DNA of 64,000 bases from Ignavibacterium sp. (GCF_025998815.1 NZ_AP026678.1:1426001-1490000), one strand, 5' to 3'. Counted from the stretch's first letter, positions 1 to 9,425 are shown. Notes: a model not told the origin generated them from the sequence alone. Numbers and translations: made by a program.

Positions 1-17
1 TAGAAATGCACCTGAAA

Positions 18-57
18 AATAAAAAAATCCCGATTATAAAGTATAACCGGGATTTGT
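18..57 (-). terminator. Rho-independent terminator after sdhB
   Basis: An inverted repeat (AAATCCCG at 25-32, CGGGATTT at 48-55) reads on the minus strand as a GC-rich stem followed by a run of T. It lies about 30 bases after the sdhB stop, so it probably ends the sdhCAB transcript. Confidence 0.7.
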
Positions 58-83
58 AAGTTATGTTAGTTAGTTGGTGTCAG

Positions 84-854
84 TCACACTTCAATCATTT
101 TTGAAGTGAACTTTGCGCGAACGTAATCTCTGTTCATTCTTGCAATGTTAGTAACTGAAATTCCTTTTGGACATTCTGCTTCGCAGGCATAAGTATTTGT
201 ACAGCTACCAAAACCAAGTTCGTCCATAACTTTAATCATTCTCTGAACTCTTATATATCTTTCAGGTTGACCTTGTGGAAGAAGACCGAGATGAGAAATC
301 TTTGCTGAAACAAAAAGCATTGCTGATGCATTTTTACAAGCAGCAACACAAGCACCACAACCAATACAGGCAGCAGCATCAAAAGCTTCTGAAGCTGCAT
401 CCTTTGGAATTGGAATTGCATTTGCATCCGGTGCACCACCAGTGTTTACAGAAATATAACCACCTGCCTGAAGTATCTTATCAAATCCTGAACGATCAAC
501 CATCAGATCTTTTATAACCGGAAATGCTTTTGCTCTGAATGGTTCTACCCAAATTGTTTCTCCATCTTTGAAGTTTCTCATATGAAGCTGACAGGTTGCA
601 ATTTTCGGTAAAGGTCCGTGTGGGCGACCGTTTATTACGAGTCCGCAAGTACCACAAATACCTTCTCGACAATCACTTTCGAAAACAATTGGTTCTTCAT
701 TATTAGCTTCAAGACGGTTGTTCAGCTCATCCAGCATTTCGAGAAAAGACGCATCAGGTGAAACCTGAACATCATAATCAACAAAACTTCCAACGGAGTT
801 AGAGTTTTTCTGTCTCCAGATTTTAAGCTTAAGATTTAATTTCTTTGCTTCCAT
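84..854 (-). CDS. sdhB: Succinate dehydrogenase/fumarate reductase iron-sulfur subunit
   Basis: Iron-sulfur subunit that passes electrons between the flavoprotein and the membrane cytochrome b. The 256-residue protein has the plant-type [2Fe-2S] cysteines (C62, C67, C70, C88 in CREGICGTC...ATC) and the ferredoxin-like cysteines C163, C166, C169, C173 (CIGCGAC..C) plus C218, C224 and C228, which hold the [4Fe-4S] and [3Fe-4S] centres. Length and motif order match the Bacteroidota/epsilonproteobacterial (type B) enzymes. The gene is last in an sdhC-sdhA-sdhB operon and its start shares one base with the end of sdhA. Sequence alone does not tell succinate oxidation from fumarate reduction. frdB is the alternative name. 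Confidence 0.95.
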   Translation of the reverse strand: MEAKKLNLKLKIWRQKNSNSVGSFVDYDVQVSPDASFLEMLDELNNRLEANNEEPIVFESDCREGICGTCGLVINGRPHGPLPKIATCQLHMRNFKDGETIWVEPFRAKAFPVIKDLMVDRSGFDKILQAGGYISVNTGGAPDANAIPIPKDAASEAFDAAACIGCGACVAACKNASAMLFVSAKISHLGLLPQGQPERYIRVQRMIKVMDELGFGSCTNTYACEAECPKGISVTNIARMNRDYVRAKFTSKMIEV

Positions 855-2764
855 TATTTATAACTCCTTACAGATGGTTTCACATATTCAAAAACAAGTG
901 GTTCTTTATGGAGTTCCCAATTACCAACCTCTTTGAACTCCCAGGCAGCGACATAAGAGAAGTTTTCATCATCGCGTTTTGCTTCTCCATCTTCATACTG
1001 ATATTCAACTCTGAAATGTCCGCCACAGGATTCGTTTCTGTGCAATGCATCAATTGCCATAAGTTCACCGAGTTCAAAATAGTCAGCTAATCTTCCTGCT
1101 CTTTCAAGTGTTTGGTTAACATCATCACCACTGCCGGGAACATTTACATTTTTCCAGAACTCTTCTCTAAGCTGCCTAATTTCCTGAATTGCTTCTTTCA
1201 ATCCTTGTTCACTTCTTGCCATTCCAACTTTATCCCACATAATTCTGCCAAGCTGTTTGTGCAGGTCATCAACAGTTCTCTTACCTTTTATAGACAGAAG
1301 TTTATTTGTAAGATCTTTTACTTCTTTAGCAGCTTTTTCAAATTCAGGATGATCAGTTTTAACAGCTGCTGGTTTGTAACTTGCAAGATAATCACCCATA
1401 GTGTAAGGAATAACAAAATATCCATCAGCTAAACCTTGCATCAAAGCTGAAGCACCAAGACGATTTGCACCGTGATCTGAGAAGTTTGCTTCACCAATTA
1501 CAAACAATCCCGGAACTGTGCTCATTAAGTTGTAATCAACCCAAAGTCCACCCATAGTGTAATGAGGTGCAGGATAAATTTTCATCGGAACTTCATAAGG
1601 ATTTTCACCGGTTATCGTTTCATAAATTTCAAAAAGATTTCCATATCTTTCTTCAATTACTTTTCTTCCTAAACGATTTATTGCATCTCTGAAATCAAGA
1701 TAAACAGCTTCACCTCCCTGAACACCACGTCCTTCATCACAAACTTCTTTTGCTGCTCTCGAAGAAATATCTCTTGGTGAAAGATTTCCAAATGAAGGAT
1801 ATTTTCTTTCAAGATAATAATCTCTCTCTTCTTCAGGAATATCATTCGGATGACGCATATCGTTCTTCTTTTTAGAGACCCAAACTCTTCCATCATTACG
1901 AAGTGATTCACTCATCAAAGTAAGTTTTGATTGTGAATCACCATGTACAGGTAAACAAGTCGGATGAATCTGAGTGAAACAAGGATTTCCAAAGAAAGCA
2001 CCTTTTTTATGAGCACGCCATATTGCAGTAGCATTACAATTCATAGCATTGGTAGAAAGAAAGAATACATTTGAATAACCACCTGTTGCAAGAACAACAG
2101 CGTGCGCAGCATATTTTTCAATTTCACCTGTAACTAAATTCCTTACAATTATTCCTTTGGCCTGACCATCCACAATTACAACATCAAGCATTTCCCTTCT
2201 TGTATAAAGTTTTACTGTTCCTCTGTCGATCTGTCTGTTCAATGCAGATACAGCACCAAGCAAAAGTTGCTGACCCGTCTGACCTCTTGCATAAAATGTT
2301 CTTGAAACCTGCGCACCACCAAAGGATCTGTTATCCAACAAACCGCCGTATTCTCTTGCAAACGGAACACCTTGAGCAACACATTGATCAATAATATTTC
2401 CACTTACTTCTGCAAGACGATATACATTTGCCTCTCTGGCTCTGAAGTCGCCACCTTTAACTGTATCATAAAACAATCTGAAAGTTGAATCACCATCATT
2501 CTGATAATTTTTGGAAGCGTTTATTCCACCCTGAGCAGCAATAGAGTGCGCTCTTCTGGCGCTATCGTGGAAAGTGAAAGCAAGTACATTATAACCAAGT
2601 TCACCGAAGCTTGCAGCAGCAGATGCACCGGCTAATCCTGTTCCAACAACTATTATTGTAAATTTTCTTTTGTTAGCCGGATTCACAAGTTTCATATTAA
2701 ACTTGTGATTAGTCCATTTTTCTGAAATGTGACCGGCTGGAACTTTAGATTCTAACTTTGTCAT
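854..2764 (-). CDS. sdhA: Succinate dehydrogenase/fumarate reductase flavoprotein subunit
   Basis: Catalytic FAD subunit of complex II that interconverts succinate and fumarate. The 636-residue protein has an N-terminal dinucleotide-binding motif ([19 protein letters not shown], about residues 39-57). It also has the FAD-attachment region with the histidine before [10 protein letters not shown], the substrate-site segment [10 protein letters not shown], and the [12 protein letters not shown] motif. The style resembles Bacteroides-type fumarate reductase FrdA more than E. coli SdhA. It overlaps sdhC by 4 bases and sdhB by 1, so translation is probably coupled. The three-subunit set with a single large cytochrome b fits a menaquinone-linked enzyme, consistent with the menG methyltransferase near 51 kb. 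Confidence 0.95.
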   Translation of the reverse strand: MTKLESKVPAGHISEKWTNHKFNMKLVNPANKRKFTIIVVGTGLAGASAAASFGELGYNVLAFTFHDSARRAHSIAAQGGINASKNYQNDGDSTFRLFYDTVKGGDFRAREANVYRLAEVSGNIIDQCVAQGVPFAREYGGLLDNRSFGGAQVSRTFYARGQTGQQLLLGAVSALNRQIDRGTVKLYTRREMLDVVIVDGQAKGIIVRNLVTGEIEKYAAHAVVLATGGYSNVFFLSTNAMNCNATAIWRAHKKGAFFGNPCFTQIHPTCLPVHGDSQSKLTLMSESLRNDGRVWVSKKKNDMRHPNDIPEEERDYYLERKYPSFGNLSPRDISSRAAKEVCDEGRGVQGGEAVYLDFRDAINRLGRKVIEERYGNLFEIYETITGENPYEVPMKIYPAPHYTMGGLWVDYNLMSTVPGLFVIGEANFSDHGANRLGASALMQGLADGYFVIPYTMGDYLASYKPAAVKTDHPEFEKAAKEVKDLTNKLLSIKGKRTVDDLHKQLGRIMWDKVGMARSEQGLKEAIQEIRQLREEFWKNVNVPGSGDDVNQTLERAGRLADYFELGELMAIDALHRNESCGGHFRVEYQYEDGEAKRDDENFSYVAAWEFKEVGNWELHKEPLVFEYVKPSVRSYK

Positions 2765-3438
2765 TGATTACCTCCGTAAAAAAAGAAAAAGTAAATCGGC
2801 ATTGAAGCAAAACCAACTGCCATAATAATTGCATAGGCAGTTCCGATTTTTTTGATAAGAGGAGTATATTTTTTGTGGTTCCATCCAAATGTTTGAAAAG
2901 CACTTTGAAATCCATGATTGAGATGAAATCCTAAAAGTATCATTGCGATGATGTACAATAACACATACCACCAAATCTGAAAGAAGCCAACTACAATATC
3001 ATAGTATTGATGTGAATCAGCTAACTGCTGAGGATCGTGTACATTAAATCGCCAGAAAAATGTTCCGAGATGAAGAACGAGAAAGATGAAAATGATTGAA
3101 CCGGAAACAAACATAGTTCTTGAGAACAGAGTTGTGTTTTCCGGCGAACCATTAATTTTATAAGTAACCGGACGGGCTTTTTTATTCTCCCACCAAAGTC
3201 GCGCTCCATTAAATATATGGAAAATGAAAGCTGAAAGAAGAACCAATTCAATAACCCGTATCAATGGTTTGATAAAATCAAGGGTTTTTACATAACCATT
3301 GAATGCATCAGGACCGAAATAGAGGGTAATGTTTCCTATTAAATGAATAATAAGAAATATGATCAGAAAACTCCCCGTTAATGCCATAATAAATTTTTTA
3401 CCGAGCGAGGAGTTTGCAAAAGTTGTAAACCAGCCCAT
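2761..3438 (-). CDS. sdhC: Succinate dehydrogenase cytochrome b subunit, b558 type
   Basis: Membrane anchor of complex II. The 225-residue protein has about five hydrophobic helices and several helix histidines suitable as haem ligands (for example in [44 protein letters not shown]). This matches the single-subunit dihaem cytochrome b558 family. A good ribosome site (AAAAGGAG) lies 7-8 bases before the ATG. It is the first gene of the operon, so the promoter should lie in 3439-3600, where I could not fix a convincing box. Confidence 0.92.
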   Translation of the reverse strand: MGWFTTFANSSLGKKFIMALTGSFLIIFLIIHLIGNITLYFGPDAFNGYVKTLDFIKPLIRVIELVLLSAFIFHIFNGARLWWENKKARPVTYKINGSPENTTLFSRTMFVSGSIIFIFLVLHLGTFFWRFNVHDPQQLADSHQYYDIVVGFFQIWWYVLLYIIAMILLGFHLNHGFQSAFQTFGWNHKKYTPLIKKIGTAYAIIMAVGFASMPIYFFFFYGGNQ

Positions 3439-3689
3439 TAAAGAACTCCTTTTAATTCACTTAGTGATTGAATAGGAAGTTTGTTTAAAAAACAAAAGTA
3501 TCGGATGCGCAGTTCACTGAGAAATGATTTTGATTTCATCAAAAGCTGTAAAAAAATTCTTAGTTTGCTAAAAGACAATAAATTCTGTGCTAAACTTAGG
3601 AAATTTTAATTAGTGTGAAAAGAGTTTCAAAAAAAAATTTTAAAGTTCTTGTCAGTTCAAAACTTAGTAGTATTTTTGTGCGAGTTCTT

Positions 3690-3912
3690 TTCATTGTGTT
3701 TATGGTGTTCCCATCCCGAAAGATCGGGACAAGGGAAATTATAGGGAAGTCCGGTGAAAATCCGGCGCTGTCGCGCAACTGTGAAATTCAGTAAGCAGTT
3801 CACAATAGTCAGTAAGTAAAATGTTGCTTACTGCATTCTGCCCACTGCCCACTGAATGAAGCCAGGAGACCTGCCGTAAACAACTTGTAATCAACCTTCG
3901 CGGGTGAGGTTA
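3690..3912 (+). promoter_or_regulatory. Cobalamin (B12) riboswitch
   Basis: The leader contains the hallmark blocks of the adenosylcobalamin riboswitch family: CCGGTGAAAATCCGG followed by GCTGTCGCGCAACTGTGA (about 3751-3784), then GAAGCCAGGAGACCTGCC (the B12 box, 3858-3875). A terminal hairpin (AACCTTCGCGGGTGAGGTT, about 3892-3915) could be the switching element that pairs with the core or blocks translation. It precedes a TonB-dependent receptor, the usual target. The P2-like hairpin ATCCCGAAAGATCGGGA (about 3714-3730) and a long variable arm at 3787-3856 are lineage-specific. The outer limits are estimated. Confidence 0.93.
3787..3856. repeat. CAGT-rich repeat forming a riboswitch peripheral arm
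   Basis: Between the conserved riboswitch core and the B12 box lies a stretch built of CAGT/ACTG units: TTCAGTAAGCAGTT on the left, then CAGTAAGT, CTTACTGC and CCCACTGCCCACTGAA on the right. It folds on itself (TTCAGT with ACTGAA, and AGTAAG with CTTACT). The same vocabulary occurs inside the sorting-domain repeats at 11.6, 13.96 and 23.6 kb. It seems to be a dispersed repeat accommodated in the variable arm of the RNA. Confidence 0.55.
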
Positions 3913-4010
3913 GATTAACGATGCTTTCCAAAAAAAGCTGTTCGTTTTTCACTAACACAAAATCCCTCGAAGTTACTTTTAACCATTTTTTAACAAAAGG
4001 AGTAACTTCT

Positions 4011-5957
4011 ATGGAAACATTCAAAAAACTTTTTTTGCTCTCTGCAATTTTTCTTTTCTTTTCTGTATCATTTGCACAAGTGAATGATTCAATTAAATCC
4101 TTTCGCTTATCTGAAGTTGTTGTAACTGCAACCAGAACTTCGGGTAACACTTTAGAGCTGGCAAATTCAATATCAGTTATTGACTCAATTGAAATAGCAT
4201 CAAAAAATGTCAGCAATCTTTCCGACTTACTAAATAATGAATATGGCTTAAGTTTAACTTCTCAAGGCGGACCAGGAACTTTGACTAATGTTTACATGCG
4301 TGGAAGTAATACAAATTATGTTTTGGTTCTAATAGATGGAGTTGAGTTAAATCTTAACAACGATCCGGGTGGAGTTTTTGATTTTTCTTCTTTCCCTGTT
4401 GACAACATCGAAAGAATAGAAATTCTCAGAGGACCACAATCAACTCTTTATGGCGCTGATGCAATGGCTGGCGTAATTAATATTATAACTAAAAAAGGTT
4501 TTGGCAAACCTGCCTTGTCGCTTAATGCTTCAGGTGGTTCATACAAGACATACAGATTAAATGCTTTATCAAATGGTTCGTTTGACAAATTAAATTACTC
4601 AATTTCACTAAGCAGAAATGGTAGTGATGGATTTTCTGTAGCGAATGAAAAATATGGGAATAACGAGAAGGACGGCTATCTTAAAGATCAGGTCATTTCG
4701 AATATAGGTTTTAATTTTTCTGATAAGATAAAAAATGATCTTTTCTTCAGATTCATAAAAGCAAAATCTGATCTTGATCAATCAGGTAAACTGGGTGATG
4801 ATCCGACTTTCGTTTACAACTTAGAGGAACTGAATCTGAGTAATGAAACCAGAATAAATTTATTCGAAGATAAATGGAATCAAAAACTGAGTCTTTCCTT
4901 TTTAAGAAATGTACGTAAATACAAATTTGATGAAACATTGAATAATCCGGCCTCATCAAGAAGTCTTTATGATGGACGAAAATATAAAATCGACTGGCAG
5001 AACAATATTCAGTTATCCGAGAATAATCTGCTATCAATTGGCGCTGATTTTCAATATGACGAAGCTTTATCTGAATACCTGTATTTCTCTTCATTTAATT
5101 ATGAAAGTCTCTTCCCAAAGGTTAACAGTAAAATCTTTGGTGGTTACATTCTTGAACAGATTAAAATCGGAGAATCATTTTTCACTTCAGCCGGAATCAG
5201 AGTTGATAAGCATGATAAATTCGGAACATCACTAACATATCAAATTGCGCCTGCAATTATCTTTTGGGAAAGCGGAACAAAAGTTAAAGCCACTTTTGGC
5301 ACAGGATATAAGGCACCATCACTGTTTTATTTATACGACCCGGCTTTCGGAAATAGTGAGTTAAAACCTGAAAAAAGTTTCGGAGTTGATTTTGGATTTG
5401 AGCAATACTTCTGGAAAGAAAATTTTTCATTTGGTACTACTTTCTTTGTTAATTATTTCAGGGAAATGTTTGGATTTGATCCTAATACATTCAAAACGAT
5501 TAACATCAACAAAGCTCAGACTAGTGGAATTGAATTCTTTACCCAATTCAAACCATTGGATAATTTTTATTTGAAAGCAAATTATACTTTCACAAAAGCT
5601 TTCGACAAATCAGAAGGTGTTACTGCTGAGGATGAACCTTTATTGCGAAGACCTGAACACAAAGCCGGATTATTTGCAAGCTATGATTTCAACACAAAAA
5701 TTAACTCTTCCATTGAAGCTATTTATGTTGGGAAAAGATTTGACAAAGATTTCAGCTTATTCCCTGCTGAAAGAGTTACCTTAAATTCTTATTTACTATT
5801 AAACTTAGCGGCAAGCTACAAGGTCACGGATTTTCTACAATTGTTCGGTCGCATCGAAAATATTCTGAATAAAGAATACGAAGAGGTATTTGGTTACGGA
5901 ACGCCGGGAATTTCATTTTATGCTGGTTTAAGTCTTAATCCTTTTGCAGCATTTTGA
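4011..5957 (+). CDS. btuB: TonB-dependent vitamin B12 receptor, BtuB-like
   Basis: Outer-membrane TonB-dependent transporter, most likely for cobalamin or other cobamides because a cobalamin riboswitch sits in its leader. I start it at the internal ATG (648 residues) because AAAGGAG lies just upstream and a clear signal peptide follows (METFKKLFLLSAIFLFF...SFAQ). A longer in-frame start at 3921 would read through the riboswitch 3' end. After the signal comes a TonB-box-like SEVVVTATR, then the plug domain (YMRGSNTNYVLVLIDGVEL, IERIEILRGPQSTLYGADAM, GVINIITKK). The rest is a beta-barrel ending in an aromatic residue (NPFAAF). Substrate is inferred from the riboswitch and the BtuB-like plug. 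Confidence 0.9.
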   Translation: METFKKLFLLSAIFLFFSVSFAQVNDSIKSFRLSEVVVTATRTSGNTLELANSISVIDSIEIASKNVSNLSDLLNNEYGLSLTSQGGPGTLTNVYMRGSNTNYVLVLIDGVELNLNNDPGGVFDFSSFPVDNIERIEILRGPQSTLYGADAMAGVINIITKKGFGKPALSLNASGGSYKTYRLNALSNGSFDKLNYSISLSRNGSDGFSVANEKYGNNEKDGYLKDQVISNIGFNFSDKIKNDLFFRFIKAKSDLDQSGKLGDDPTFVYNLEELNLSNETRINLFEDKWNQKLSLSFLRNVRKYKFDETLNNPASSRSLYDGRKYKIDWQNNIQLSENNLLSIGADFQYDEALSEYLYFSSFNYESLFPKVNSKIFGGYILEQIKIGESFFTSAGIRVDKHDKFGTSLTYQIAPAIIFWESGTKVKATFGTGYKAPSLFYLYDPAFGNSELKPEKSFGVDFGFEQYFWKENFSFGTTFFVNYFREMFGFDPNTFKTININKAQTSGIEFFTQFKPLDNFYLKANYTFTKAFDKSEGVTAEDEPLLRRPEHKAGLFASYDFNTKINSSIEAIYVGKRFDKDFSLFPAERVTLNSYLLLNLAASYKVTDFLQLFGRIENILNKEYEEVFGYGTPGISFYAGLSLNPFAAF

Positions 5958-6010
5958 TGAAAATTAATTAAATGTAATTACATAAAATTTACTTCTGAAT
6001 ACTAAATTGT

Positions 6011-6043
6011 CTTTCAGAATTTGTTTCAGATAGATTATCTTTG
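6011..6043 (+). promoter_or_regulatory. Possible Bacteroidota-type promoter
   Basis: TATCTTTG at 6036-6043 fits the -7 TAnnTTTG consensus described for Bacteroidota, with a TTTC at 6012-6015 about 20 bases upstream as a weak -33 element. It would let the DUF6580 gene be transcribed separately from btuB. Support is consensus match only. Confidence 0.25.
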
Positions 6044-6096
6044 ATTAGTTAGAAATGAAAAAATTCTAAGAAATTTTTAATTGAAAGGAAAATAAA

Positions 6097-6621
6097 ATGG
6101 AAAAGATTACTCCAAGATTCTGGATTTTAACTATTATGATTTTTGCTGCTGCATTTGTAAGATTATTGCCTCATCCACCAAACTTTGCACCTATCGCTGC
6201 AATGGCATTATTCGGTGGAGCTTACTTCAATAAAAAATCATTTGCATTTGCTGTACCTTTAGTAGCAATGTTTTTAACTGATGCAATAATCGGTTTTCAT
6301 TCGGGAATGTGGATTGTCTATTTAAGTTTCGCACTAATCGTAGTAATCGGAATGTTAATGCTGAAAAAGGTTAGTATAAAAAATGTTGTGCTTGCTTCAG
6401 TTACTGCTTCATTAAGTTTCTTTATCATTACAAATTTTGGTGTTTGGGCATTCGGAACAATGTATCCTAAAAACATTGCTGGTTTAGTTGAATGTTATAT
6501 TGCTGCAATTCCTTTTATTCAGAATACATTACTTGGAGATTTATTCTTCAGCGGTGTAATGTTCGGAATATTTGAATTTGCTAAAACAAAACTTCCCGCT
6601 TTAGCTCAGGCAAAAGCTTAA
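6097..6621 (+). CDS. DUF6580 small integral membrane protein, putative transporter
   Basis: A 174-residue, very hydrophobic protein with about five to six predicted membrane helices and the N-terminal signature VRLLPHPPNFAPIAAMALFGGAYF (split here between residues about 23 and 46), which recalls the DUF6580 putative transport family. Size and helix count resemble S components of energy-coupling-factor vitamin transporters. It follows the riboswitch-controlled btuB by 139 bases and is closed by a strong terminator, so a role in moving cobamide or a precursor across the inner membrane is a reasonable inference. No ATPase or EcfT gene is nearby. Ribosome site GAAAGGAAAA precedes the ATG. Confidence 0.7.
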   Translation: MEKITPRFWILTIMIFAAAFVRLLPHPPNFAPIAAMALFGGAYFNKKSFAFAVPLVAMFLTDAIIGFHSGMWIVYLSFALIVVIGMLMLKKVSIKNVVLASVTASLSFFIITNFGVWAFGTMYPKNIAGLVECYIAAIPFIQNTLLGDLFFSGVMFGIFEFAKTKLPALAQAKA

Positions 6622-6640
6622 TTAAACTCAAAATTTTAGA

Positions 6641-6664
6641 AGCCGGCTAAGTCCGGCTTTTTTT
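6641..6664 (+). terminator. Rho-independent terminator
   Basis: AGCCGG (6641-6646) pairs with CCGGCT (6653-6658), followed by a run of seven T. It ends the btuB/DUF6580 transcription unit and lies directly before the next ATG. Confidence 0.85.
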
Positions 6665-6666
6665 AT

Positions 6667-7437
6667 ATGAATAAAATGAAACCATTACTGATTGACTTTG
6701 ATGGTGTTATTAAAATTGGAAGCGAGATTGCACCTGATGCAAAAGATTTTTTTGAATTCTTGGATAAGTCAAATATTCCTGCCTGCATTCTCAGCAACTC
6801 AACTTTACGCACATCCGGGTTGATGAAAAATTTTTTGAAAGATAAAGGTCTGGAAATAAATATTCCTGCGTTTACTGCATTCGATGTAACCCTTGAATAT
6901 GTGAAAAAGAATTATTCAAAAGTAAAAGTTTATTGTCGTGATTATTTACTTAATCACTTTGAAGGAGTAATTGATGATGAAAATCCGGAAGCCGTAGTAA
7001 TCGGCGACATCGGTAATCGTTGGAATTATGATACTATGAATGAAATCTTTAATTATGTAATGAACGGGGCAGAAATAATTGCAATGCACAAAAATAAATT
7101 CTGGCAACCTGAAGGAAAGCTGATACTTGATGCAGGAGCTTTTATAACCGCGATTGAGTTTGCAACAGGCAAACAGGCAACTGTAATAGGCAAACCTTCT
7201 CCTCTTTACTTCAAAACAGCAGCTGAAAAACTTGGATTTAGCTTTCAGCAAGGGTTTATAATGATTGGAGATGACCTTGAAAATGATGTTATTGCTGCTC
7301 AGAAAATTGGTGGAAAAGGTATTTTGATTTTAACAGGGAAAACCAGATCAGAAGATATTAAGGATGAAAAGCCGGATTTTATTGTTAACTCTTTGTCTGA
7401 AGCAATACCTGTTTTATCTTATTTTTCAGTCAAATAG
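6667..7437 (+). CDS. HAD-superfamily hydrolase, subfamily IIA (NagD-like)
   Basis: Probable sugar- or nucleotide-phosphate phosphatase of 256 residues. HAD motif I is IDFDGV (nucleophile D10, acid D12). A motif II-like SNSTLRT follows near residue 43, the cap domain comes next, then the lysine motif VIGKPSPLYF and motif IV MIGDDLENDVIAAQKIGGKG. This order, with the cap between motifs II and III, is that of the NagD/PGP family. The start lies right after a terminator with no obvious ribosome site. The ATG three codons later (6676) is an equally good start. It converges with the ATP-grasp gene and the two ends overlap by 8 bases. Confidence 0.85.
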   Translation: MNKMKPLLIDFDGVIKIGSEIAPDAKDFFEFLDKSNIPACILSNSTLRTSGLMKNFLKDKGLEINIPAFTAFDVTLEYVKKNYSKVKVYCRDYLLNHFEGVIDDENPEAVVIGDIGNRWNYDTMNEIFNYVMNGAEIIAMHKNKFWQPEGKLILDAGAFITAIEFATGKQATVIGKPSPLYFKTAAEKLGFSFQQGFIMIGDDLENDVIAAQKIGGKGILILTGKTRSEDIKDEKPDFIVNSLSEAIPVLSYFSVK

Positions 7438-8506
7438 TTTGGCTAAAAATTTTATTTTGTTTTCCTCTTTTATAAGCGAGAGTTATAATCTTCTTCAGAG
7501 TTTTTACATAAGAATAACCGGCAGCTTTAGATGAACGCATAAATCCGGCATCTTCAGTCAAATCAGGATTTGGATTTACTTCAAGAACATAAAGTTTATT
7601 ATCCTTACTCAATCTCATATCAATTCTGGCATAATCACGAGCACCCATAATCTTAAAAGCTTTTACAGCAATTTCTTTCGCTTTCAATTCAATCTTTTTC
7701 GGAAGTTTTGCCGGACATATTGGAATTGTTTTATGATAAGCTTCGTGAAATGGATCCCATTTTGCCTGATAACTTACAATATTATAAAGATGATCTGGCA
7801 TTTGTGAGAAATCAATTTCACTTATTGGTAGTGCTACAGGATTTTCATCACCAAGAACAGCAACATTTAATTCCCTGCCGTCAATAAATTCTTCACAAAG
7901 AGCTGGTTGTTTGAAATGCTCAAAAACAAATTCAATTCTTTTCTTAAGTGCTTTGTCATCACTAACAATGGCTGAATTTTCGATTCCAACACTTGCATCT
8001 TCGAATGCAGGTTTAACTATCAGAGGATAATTCAGATTATGTTTATATGATTTTTGCGGTTTATCAAAAAAAGTAAAGCGTGGAGTCAGAACCCCTGCAG
8101 AAGATAAAATTCTTTTTGCCAATTGCTTATTCTGACAATTTGCCAATGCCATAGGCGAAGCACCGGTATAAGCAACTCCTAATAATTCATAAAGACTTAC
8201 CACATTCATTTCGAGATAAGGTTTATCCTTATAAATCTCAACAAAATTAAAAACTACATCAGGTTTATTTTTCTTAAAATCGTCTATGAATGAGAATATA
8301 TTGTCTTTAATATTCAGAGTATAAGCATTAAATCCAGCTTTATTCAATCGTTTGGCCATAAGCTCATACTCTTCCATCGGGGTAATTTTTTCGACCTCAA
8401 AGTAAAGTTCAAAATCAATCGTTTCCTCTCTTTTGGAAGGAATTTTATACATCTCAGGATGAGGTTCGTTGTAAACTATTGCCACTTTAAGATTTTTTTC
8501 TTTCAT
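7430..8506 (-). CDS. ATP-grasp ligase, D-alanine-D-alanine ligase-like
   Basis: ATP-grasp enzyme of about 358 residues, related to D-Ala-D-Ala ligase but not obviously the cell-wall enzyme. I start it at the ATG giving MKEKNLKVAIVYNEPHPEM. A longer reading adds 21 residues with no hydrophobic or conserved look. Visible blocks are LIVKPAFEDASVGI (ATP-binding lysine loop), CEEFIDGRELNVAVLG, and YARIDMRLSKDNKLYVLEVNPNPDL (metal-binding D, E and N). The N-terminal segment has SKREETIDFELYFE in place of the usual Ddl glycine-rich opening. It is divergent from a C39-peptidase-like gene 82 bases away, suggesting a shared promoter region and perhaps a joint role in peptide ligation and cleavage. Confidence 0.8.
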   Translation of the reverse strand: MKEKNLKVAIVYNEPHPEMYKIPSKREETIDFELYFEVEKITPMEEYELMAKRLNKAGFNAYTLNIKDNIFSFIDDFKKNKPDVVFNFVEIYKDKPYLEMNVVSLYELLGVAYTGASPMALANCQNKQLAKRILSSAGVLTPRFTFFDKPQKSYKHNLNYPLIVKPAFEDASVGIENSAIVSDDKALKKRIEFVFEHFKQPALCEEFIDGRELNVAVLGDENPVALPISEIDFSQMPDHLYNIVSYQAKWDPFHEAYHKTIPICPAKLPKKIELKAKEIAVKAFKIMGARDYARIDMRLSKDNKLYVLEVNPNPDLTEDAGFMRSSKAAGYSYVKTLKKIITLAYKRGKQNKIFSQTI

Positions 8507-8588
8507 ACCACAAAAATACCTATTTGAGCTTGCATAAAAAACAATTTGATTATTTATGTTTGCATGCAATTTTTAGATATGAACAGTT

Positions 8589-9425
8589 ATGAGTTTCTAT
8601 CCCCAACCTTATAAATATCAATGCGGACCATTCGCATTAAAGTATGCACTCGTAATGCTCGGAAGATTTGAGAGCGAAAATCAGATTGCTGTTAAAGCAG
8701 GAAGCACCTGGTGGTATGGTACTGATGAAATAGGTCTTGCCAAAGCGGCAAAGTATTACGGTTGTAAAATGAAATACTTCCGAAGAGAAAAACCTGAAGA
8801 CGCAATTAAAGCTTTGGTAGAACAAATTAAGAAAGGTTATCCCTGTATTCTGAGTGTTGATAACTGGGAACATTGGCTGACCGTTGTAAATTATCAGCAT
8901 AGAAAATTCATTGTAACTGACAGCTCACTTGATAAAGTAATCACTATCTACACACCCAATCAATTAGTCAAAAGATGGAAATATTATGATGAAGATGCCG
9001 ATGATGTTAGCTATGATGGTTATGCAATAATTCCCCAATACAAAGTTACAACCAAAGCAAACTTCTCGCTTGAGGCTGCAAGATTTGTTATGGATTCACG
9101 TAATCAGGAACTAGCGAAAAAGTGGGATAAATACTTTAACGATTTGATTTCTATTTGTCATCCAAGACATGCCAACACTACTCATCTAATTTCATTCAAA
9201 GACTTTTTAAGAAGATATGAAAAACTACTAATCAAGCAGGTTGCATATTGGCATGGTTCTCCGACTTTGAGAGAGCTGAAAAAAATTCTGAGTAACTTTC
9301 AGTTTATGGCTGAGGTCTATGATCTTGTGATTCACGCTGACGAACAAAAGAAAGCTCTCATTGACCTTGCTTCGATTCTGATGATGTATGCTTGTGGTAA
9401 ATATGGAATGGATGAGATTTACTGA
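8589..9425 (+). CDS. C39-like cysteine peptidase domain protein
   Basis: A 278-residue protein whose first 115 residues look like a papain-like C39 peptidase: QCGPFALKYAL with C12, then H95 in NWEHWLTVV and D111 in IVTDSS, the right order for a Cys-His-Asp triad. No signal peptide or transporter domain is present, so it is probably cytoplasmic. The C-terminal 150 residues are helical and I do not recognise them. It is divergently paired with the ATP-grasp ligase. C39 domains cleave double-glycine leaders in bacteriocin exporters, but no such substrate or exporter is visible here. Confidence 0.72.
   Translation: MSFYPQPYKYQCGPFALKYALVMLGRFESENQIAVKAGSTWWYGTDEIGLAKAAKYYGCKMKYFRREKPEDAIKALVEQIKKGYPCILSVDNWEHWLTVVNYQHRKFIVTDSSLDKVITIYTPNQLVKRWKYYDEDADDVSYDGYAIIPQYKVTTKANFSLEAARFVMDSRNQELAKKWDKYFNDLISICHPRHANTTHLISFKDFLRRYEKLLIKQVAYWHGSPTLRELKKILSNFQFMAEVYDLVIHADEQKKALIDLASILMMYACGKYGMDEIY

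Noticed and set aside
3921-4010. Longer N terminus for the TonB-dependent receptor
   Set aside because: It begins in the riboswitch 3' end, has no signal peptide at its start, and a good ribosome site and complete signal peptide lie at 4011.
3596-4216. Minus-strand frames of 60 and 135 codons across the riboswitch and btuB start
   Set aside because: They overlap the structured RNA and the receptor's coding sequence in the opposite direction and resemble no known protein.
7430-8506. Naming the ATP-grasp gene ddl
   Set aside because: The N-terminal third lacks the usual Ddl start and the neighbourhood has no peptidoglycan gene, so a specific assignment is not supported.
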